Source: Gemmatimonadota bacterium (GTDB taxonomy: Bacteria; 4572-55; J002). Taken from it: a DNA stretch of 21,131 bases. The notes under the pieces were generated by a model. That model was given only the letters and a program-made list of their open reading frames with translations. It did not search any database and had not been told where the DNA came from. The position numbers and the translations under genes are program-made. The stretch's first letter is position 1; every line of letters starts with the position of its first letter. Positions 16,687 to 21,131 of this stretch are shown here, in pieces. The stretch covers positions 1 through 21,131 of the forward strand of contig RFFQ01000108.1 of the NCBI GenBank assembly GCA_003697105.1. Direction: 5' to 3'.

Positions 16687-17922
16687 ATGGCGGTCCTTTC
16701 CGGGAAAAAGGTTCTTCTGGGTATTTCCGGCGGAATCGCCGCCTATAAAGCGGTTGAAGTGGCAAGCCGTTTGACACAACTGGGTGCAGAAGTTCGGACG
16801 GTCATGACAAAAAATGCCACTGAATTTGTTACGCCTTTAACATTTGAAGCGGTCACAGGTCAATCCGTTGCCTGTGACCTTTTTCCGTTATATGGCTCTG
16901 CCGGCACACGCCACATCGATCTCGCCCGGTGGGCAGAGGTCATTGCGCTTGTCCCGGCGACGGCGAATCTGATGGGTAAAATCGTCAACGGTTTGGCGGA
17001 TGACCTCCTGACTACATTAATTATGGCAAGCACAACCCCTATCTTTTTTGCCCCCGCGATGAACGTTCAGATGTGGCAAAACCCGATTGTTCAACGCAAT
17101 CTGGATCAGCTAAAAGCGTACGGGTACCGGTTCATTGAGCCGGATTCCGGTTGGATGGCGTGCCGTGAGCAAGGTTCCGGGCGTTTAGCCGAACCGGCAC
17201 GCATCATTGGCACTTTGCGAGACCACCTGTTACAGCAGGATGACCTCCGCGGCAAAACGGTGTTAGTCACGGCGGGTCCAACGCAAGAACCGCTCGATCC
17301 GGTACGCTATCTAACGAATCACTCGTCAGGAAAAATGGGCTATGCGTTAGCACATGTTGCCGCTTTACGTGGCGCCGAGGTTATTCTGATTTCCGGACCG
17401 ACCTCACTTGAACCGCCTCGCGGGGTGAAGGTGGTGCGAGTACAAACGGCAGTAGAAATGAGTCAGGTTGTACTTGCGGAGCTTCCCCGCACGGATATTG
17501 TTCTCATGGCGGCGGCGGTGGCGGATTACCGCCCGGTACGACCCAATGCCCAAAAGATCAAAAAAACAGACCAGCCTTTAACGGTGGAAATGGAACGAAA
17601 CCCGGATATTCTCCGCCAAATTCAGGAACAACCCCCCACACGAGACCGGTTTGTGGTCGGTTTCGCTTTGGAAACCGAAAATGTGATGCCGAACGCCATT
17701 GATAAACTGGATCGTAAAAATTTGGATATGATTGTCGCCAATGATGCTTCCCAACCCGGTGCCGGATTTCAGACGGATACGAATATTGTAACCCTGATTG
17801 ACCGGTGGGGCAAAGTAGAGCATCTACCCCAAATGGATAAATTTGAAGTAGCCCAGCGGATTTTAGAACGTGTCGTCGAGCGTGTTGCTAAACCGGTACC
17901 CGCACAAGGAGAAATCTCATGA
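16687..17922 (+). CDS. coaBC: Bifunctional phosphopantothenoylcysteine decarboxylase / phosphopantothenate-cysteine ligase
   Basis: 411 residues. Carries out two consecutive steps of coenzyme A synthesis. The N-terminal CoaC flavoprotein half has GISGGIAAYKAVEVASRL, catalytic H76 (GTRHID), PAMNVQMWQNP and C159 in GWMACREQGSGRL; these correspond to H75 and C158 of the E. coli enzyme. The C-terminal CoaB half has TAGPTQEPLDPVRYLTN, SSGKMGYALA, AAAVADYRP and K290 (KIKK), corresponding to K289. It starts four bases after the rpoZ stop and overlaps plsY by four bases (ATGA), so translation is probably coupled. Confidence 0.96.
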   Translation: MAVLSGKKVLLGISGGIAAYKAVEVASRLTQLGAEVRTVMTKNATEFVTPLTFEAVTGQSVACDLFPLYGSAGTRHIDLARWAEVIALVPATANLMGKIVNGLADDLLTTLIMASTTPIFFAPAMNVQMWQNPIVQRNLDQLKAYGYRFIEPDSGWMACREQGSGRLAEPARIIGTLRDHLLQQDDLRGKTVLVTAGPTQEPLDPVRYLTNHSSGKMGYALAHVAALRGAEVILISGPTSLEPPRGVKVVRVQTAVEMSQVVLAELPRTDIVLMAAAVADYRPVRPNAQKIKKTDQPLTVEMERNPDILRQIQEQPPTRDRFVVGFALETENVMPNAIDKLDRKNLDMIVANDASQPGAGFQTDTNIVTLIDRWGKVEHLPQMDKFEVAQRILERVVERVAKPVPAQGEIS

Positions 17923-18581
17923 CCTACGGACTGTTACTCGGATTGGTGATAGGAACATACCTTCTCGGAGCGATCCCGTTTGGATTTTTGATTGCCAAGG
18001 CGCATGGAGTCGATATTCGGGAGAAAGGTAGTAAAAATATTGGGATGACCAACGTGTGGCGTGTCCTCGGGTGGAAAGCAGGTGTACCGGTCTTTGTTCT
18101 CGATTTTGCCAAAGGATTTGTGCCTGTCTTCTTGACCCGCACCCTCGTCCCGCCGGAGGTCTTGCCGGTTTCGATGGACCTTGCCGTGGTTTTCATCGGG
18201 CTGGCGGCGGTTTGCGGGCATATTTGGACGGTGTTTCTCCACTTTAAAGGGGGTAAAGGCGTCGCCACAGCGACCGGCGTCTTTTTTGCCCTCGCGCCTC
18301 TTGCCACCGGCATTGTGATGATTCTGTTTCTACTGGTTGTCTTTCCGACTCGTTATATTTCACTCGGATCGATTTCTGCCGCGATTAGCTTGCCGGTTAT
18401 CATCGGTGTCCAAGTGTTTGTTTTACGGACGGCTGTTCCGGCAGTACCCACGTTTTATCTGGCACTGTGTATTGGGCTTTTTGTCATTTTTCGCCACCGG
18501 AGTAATATTCAGCGCTTGTTGAATGGCACCGAAAATAAGTTTGGTACCTCCTCATCTTCGACTTCAACCAAATCCGCTTGA
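17919..18581 (+). CDS. plsY: Acyl-phosphate:glycerol-3-phosphate acyltransferase
   Basis: 220 residues, multi-spanning inner-membrane enzyme that makes lysophosphatidic acid from acyl-phosphate and glycerol-3-phosphate. The three conserved loop motifs are visible: GAIPFGFLIAK with GSKNIGMTNVWRVLG, then LDFAKGFVPV, then GHIWTVFLHFKGGKGVATATG. The first motif is slightly unusual: GSGN.GATN is commoner than GSKNIGMTN. About six hydrophobic segments are present, and the C-terminus ends in a Ser/Thr-rich tail. AAGGAG lies eight bases before the ATG, inside the end of coaBC. Confidence 0.95.
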   Translation: MTYGLLLGLVIGTYLLGAIPFGFLIAKAHGVDIREKGSKNIGMTNVWRVLGWKAGVPVFVLDFAKGFVPVFLTRTLVPPEVLPVSMDLAVVFIGLAAVCGHIWTVFLHFKGGKGVATATGVFFALAPLATGIVMILFLLVVFPTRYISLGSISAAISLPVIIGVQVFVLRTAVPAVPTFYLALCIGLFVIFRHRSNIQRLLNGTENKFGTSSSSTSTKSA

Positions 18582-18629
18582 TCCACGATAACCCAAAATG
18601 GCTTTGTTTTAGCGAGTAGGTGATCGCCA

Positions 18630-19778
18630 ATGGGACATAATCCGAATATTCCCCCAGAAATGCCGGAACGTTCGACATTGAATGTGGTGCGGGGGCTTAA
18701 AAGCCGGCATGATGGTATCGCCGGGGGGCATCTACCGGGGGCGACAACCCCCCCATTGCGCCGGAAACCCCTTACGGTGGAAGATTATGTTCAGGGGGTT
18801 CTTGCCGCCGACCGGACGATCCTCGCTCGTACCATTACCCTCATCGAGAGTAATTCGGACCAACACATGCAAACGGCACAAGATGTGCTCAAATCATTAC
18901 TTCCCCATACGGGAAACTCTATTCGGGTGGGCATTACCGGTGTGCCGGGGGTCGGGAAAAGCACGTTCATTGAAGGGTTAGGCACGTATCTATGTGAGCG
19001 CGGGCATCGCGTCGCCGTGTTAGCGGTTGATCCGTCCAGTCGCCGCACCAAAGGTAGTATTTTGGGGGATAAAACCCGCATGGAACATCTCTCCCGCCAT
19101 GAAAATGCCTTTATTCGCCCATCTCCTTCCGGAGGGACGTTGGGGGGGGTCACACGTAAAAGTCGTGAAACGATGTTGGTTTGTGAAGCGGCTGGGTTTG
19201 ATGTGATTTTAGTGGAAACCGTCGGGGTCGGGCAGAGTGAAATCACGGTGAGGTCTATGGTTGATTTTTTTCTGTTGCTGATGTTAACCGGCGCCGGCGA
19301 TGAGTTGCAGGGTATCAAAAAAGGGGTGATCGAAACCGCGGATGCCTTAGTTATCAACAAAGCGGATGGGGAAAATCAGTTACCGGCACAACGGGCAAAA
19401 GTGGAATATAATCGCGCATTGCATTATCTTAGCCCTGCTACCGAAGGGTGGCAAACTCAGGCATATACCTGTTCCTCCCTGACGGGGGAGGGCCTTCCAG
19501 AGATATGGCAGGTTATTCAGCAATTTGTCAAGGTTACACAGGCGTCGGGTGTTTTCCAACAGCGCCGGAAAGAGCAGTTAATTGCATGGGTCTATGCCAT
19601 GGTCGAAGACCATCTCAAACACCGCTTTTTTCACCATCCGGCAGTTAAAGCCGCTCTTCCCAACATCCAACAGTCCGTTGCGGAAGGACGGCTTCCCGCA
19701 ACTACGGCGGCATCTATGCTACTCACACTTTTTGACCCGGATTCCTCCTCCCAAACGAAGCCGGTTCAGGCGGATTAA
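18630..19778 (+). CDS. meaB: MeaB/ArgK-family G3E GTPase (methylmalonyl-CoA mutase chaperone type)
   Basis: 382 residues. Family members guard B12-dependent acyl-CoA mutases, gating cofactor loading and release with GTP. Walker A GVPGVGKST at residues 104-112, VDPSSRRTKGSILGDKTRM, the switch motif ETVGVGQSE, GIKKGVIETADALVINKAD with the NKxD base-specificity motif, and a C-terminal dimerisation arm. The N-terminus carries about 48 residues more than typical members (a Pro/Arg-rich start before VEDYVQGVLAADRTILARTI). The ATG at 18630 has AGGTGA six bases upstream, so the extension looks genuine. No mutase gene is in the window; the client is therefore assumed, not seen. It lies 48 bases after plsY. 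Confidence 0.93.
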   Translation: MGHNPNIPPEMPERSTLNVVRGLKSRHDGIAGGHLPGATTPPLRRKPLTVEDYVQGVLAADRTILARTITLIESNSDQHMQTAQDVLKSLLPHTGNSIRVGITGVPGVGKSTFIEGLGTYLCERGHRVAVLAVDPSSRRTKGSILGDKTRMEHLSRHENAFIRPSPSGGTLGGVTRKSRETMLVCEAAGFDVILVETVGVGQSEITVRSMVDFFLLLMLTGAGDELQGIKKGVIETADALVINKADGENQLPAQRAKVEYNRALHYLSPATEGWQTQAYTCSSLTGEGLPEIWQVIQQFVKVTQASGVFQQRRKEQLIAWVYAMVEDHLKHRFFHHPAVKAALPNIQQSVAEGRLPATTAASMLLTLFDPDSSSQTKPVQAD

Positions 19779-19879
19779 CTCGCCCGGTATAGAGATCGGT
19801 ATTGTTCTTTTGGGTAGATTGTATTATCTTAACTGCCAAATTCTCTTTTCATCTTAATAGCGTCTGGCAAGGAGCGATA

Positions 19880-20944
19880 ATGAGCGACATCGTTCGTCAT
19901 ACTCTTAAAACATTAATGGAAGCCGAAGGAGATAAAATTCTTCACTATCCTGAAAAATTGAAAGTTCAACTTTTACATAAACACCCGGATGAAAAGCGTG
20001 CCATTTATGTGATAATTGCCTCGCTAGAAGAGCATTTGGTCGAAGCGTTGATGGCAAACACAGGTTTTGAAAGAGACTTTCGGACGCAGTTAAGCCGCCA
20101 GTTATATAATACGCGCGGTATCGCCGAGGAGTTTGGGCTATGGGTCGTTGACCTTTGGGTGGATGTCTTGAATCTACAACCCAACCTTGTTGAGACAGCG
20201 TATGGCCTCGATCTGGTGCTGATGAAAGGAGGCTCGTTCCAGATGGGGAATTTGTGGGATGGCGAGCATGACTTTGAAAAGCCTGTACACCAAGTGACGC
20301 TAAATGATTTTTATATCGGGAAATATTTAGTCACCAATACCGAATATGCTAAATTCCTGAATGAATATGGGACGATTTTTGTCAAAGAGGGTGAATTTGC
20401 CGGGCAACTAATGGTGGATGCTCATGAATGGGGTATGAAAGAGGTAGATGGAACGTGGGTACCGCAAGAAGGGTTTGAAAAGCATCCGGCCATTTTTGTC
20501 ACATGGTTTGGGGCAATGGAATTTTGCCGTTTTTACGGTTTTCGGTTACCCACCGAAGCCGAATGGGAGTATGCGGCACGCAGTGGCGGCTTGATGCAAC
20601 GCTGGTCCGGTACAGATAATGAACTTGAATTGCCGGATTATGCTTGGTATAGCATCAATAGTAATGAACAACCCCAGCCTGTCGATGCCAAACGCCCCAA
20701 TCAGGCCGGTATCCATGATATGAGTGGTAATGTGTGGGAATGGTGTTCGGATTGGTACGATGAAAATTATTACAGTGTGAGTCCCGAACATAACCCGAAA
20801 GGTCCTCCAGAAGGTCGGTTTAACGTGTTGCGCGGGGGCTCGTGGTTCTACGCGGCAGAATTCATCCGTACTGTAAGCCGAAACTGGAGTGACCCCACAT
20901 ATACCAATGGTTCACGAGGATTTCGGGTTGTCAAAGATGTCTAA
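19880..20944 (+). CDS. Two-domain protein: helical N-terminal domain + FGE-sulfatase (SUMF1-type) domain
   Basis: 354 residues, no signal peptide. Residues 1-100 are helical and acidic/Leu-rich (TLMEAEGDKILHYPEKLKVQ ... AIYVIIASLEEHLVEALMAN). They resemble the small helical domain fused to signalling and chaperone-like proteins in some Chloroflexota and Cyanobacteria; this is from memory of the pattern, not a search. Residues 110-354 are a formylglycine-generating-enzyme fold: LVLMKGGSFQMG, VHQVTLNDFYIGKYLVTNTE, FRLPTEAEWEYAAR, GIHDMSGNVWEWCSDWY, LRGGSWFYAAEFIRTVSRN and GSRGFRVVK. The two catalytic copper-binding cysteines of true FGE are absent from the GGSW...R segment, so sulfatase activation is unlikely. 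ATG at 19880 has AAGGAG five bases upstream; the in-frame extension to 19802 is unsupported. It may bind a ligand or act as a scaffold. Confidence 0.85.
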   Translation: MSDIVRHTLKTLMEAEGDKILHYPEKLKVQLLHKHPDEKRAIYVIIASLEEHLVEALMANTGFERDFRTQLSRQLYNTRGIAEEFGLWVVDLWVDVLNLQPNLVETAYGLDLVLMKGGSFQMGNLWDGEHDFEKPVHQVTLNDFYIGKYLVTNTEYAKFLNEYGTIFVKEGEFAGQLMVDAHEWGMKEVDGTWVPQEGFEKHPAIFVTWFGAMEFCRFYGFRLPTEAEWEYAARSGGLMQRWSGTDNELELPDYAWYSINSNEQPQPVDAKRPNQAGIHDMSGNVWEWCSDWYDENYYSVSPEHNPKGPPEGRFNVLRGGSWFYAAEFIRTVSRNWSDPTYTNGSRGFRVVKDV

Positions 20945-20972
20945 CCGGCCGTTCGGGTTGGGGATAAAAGAT

Positions 20973-21013
20973 AAGGTCACTACAATATAAACGGTTGTAG
21001 CGACCTTTTTCTT
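20973..21013 (+). terminator. Rho-independent terminator after the FGE-domain gene
   Basis: AAGGTCACTACAA (20973-20985) pairs with TTGTAGCGACCTT (20995-21007), 13 bp with one mismatch, loop TATAAACGG, followed by TTTCTTT. It lies 28 bases after the stop codon. Confidence 0.85.
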
Positions 21014-21131
21014 TAGGATTTAAGGGGCTCAGCCTGATTGACTGACAAAACTATTTCCGAATTTATTTGACAGTTAGGTGAAAAACGTAAGTGCGATGGT
21101 GATTTGTTTTCTTTTTCTACGTTTGACTTGC

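Noticed and set aside
19802-19827. Promoter TTGTTC ... TATTAT upstream of the FGE-domain gene
   Set aside because: Spacer is only 14 bases and the -35 match is weak; a promoter may exist in this 101-base gap but I cannot place it.
21014-21131. Possible gene or RNA at the right edge
   Set aside because: No open frame with a start and ribosome site and no clear structure beyond a 7-bp inverted repeat (AAACGTA / TACGTTT); too short to judge.
1-21131. CRISPR arrays, tRNA/rRNA genes, transposases, integrases, toxin-antitoxin or known defence systems
   Set aside because: Looked for on both strands; no regularly spaced repeats, no transposase or integrase motifs and no recognisable defence genes were seen.

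Overview
The window looks like chromosomal DNA from a Gram-negative bacterium of the FCB side of the tree (Calditrichota / KSB1 / Ignavibacteria / Marinimicrobia-like). The evidence is the C-terminal 'NYPNPFNPxT' sorting domain of a giant secreted protein, a TolC/RND envelope apparatus, a lipoprotein adaptor and a short RpoZ. The phylum is an inference from protein style; no rRNA or tRNA is present to fix it.

Layout. (1) 2-4774, plus strand: the 3' part of a very large secreted adhesin-like gene with at least six Calx-beta repeats, cadherin-like modules, a dockerin-like segment, a cohesin-like domain and a C-terminal sorting domain. It meets a minus-strand block at two back-to-back terminators (about 4803-4900). 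(2) 4923-9025, minus strand: aconitase, a 100-residue stand-alone CBM48 glycogen-binding protein, and a DHH-family phosphoesterase, separated by hairpins. (3) 9026-9296: a divergent control region with a good sigma70-type promoter in each direction and a TetR-type operator just after the rightward -10 box. (4) 9297-15687, plus strand: a tetR - tolC-like - lipoprotein adaptor - RND permease operon, a complete tripartite efflux pump with its probable repressor. (5) 15780-18581, plus strand: a housekeeping run gmk - rpoZ - coaBC - plsY behind its own promoter; coaBC and plsY overlap by 4 bp. (6) 18630-20944, plus strand: a MeaB/ArgK-type G3E GTPase and a two-domain protein with a C-terminal FGE-sulfatase (SUMF1-type) fold, ended by a terminator at 20973-21013. 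The last ~120 bases hold no recognisable gene.

Most genes are ordinary. The strongest unexpected signal is in the giant gene. Two segments (about 418-535 and 2824-2981) are in-frame, compositionally foreign and interrupt recognisable domains. My hand counts give 66% GC for 2821-2980 against 43% and 47% in the flanks, and 63% for 421-540 against 48% and 42%. The two encoded peptides weakly resemble each other (MAE.. ..RRG.LR.VD.F). They could be copies of a small protein-tolerated insertion element. Other points of interest are the FGE-like protein that lacks the catalytic cysteines and carries an unusual helical N-terminal domain, and the free-standing CBM48 gene with a palindrome and hairpin upstream.
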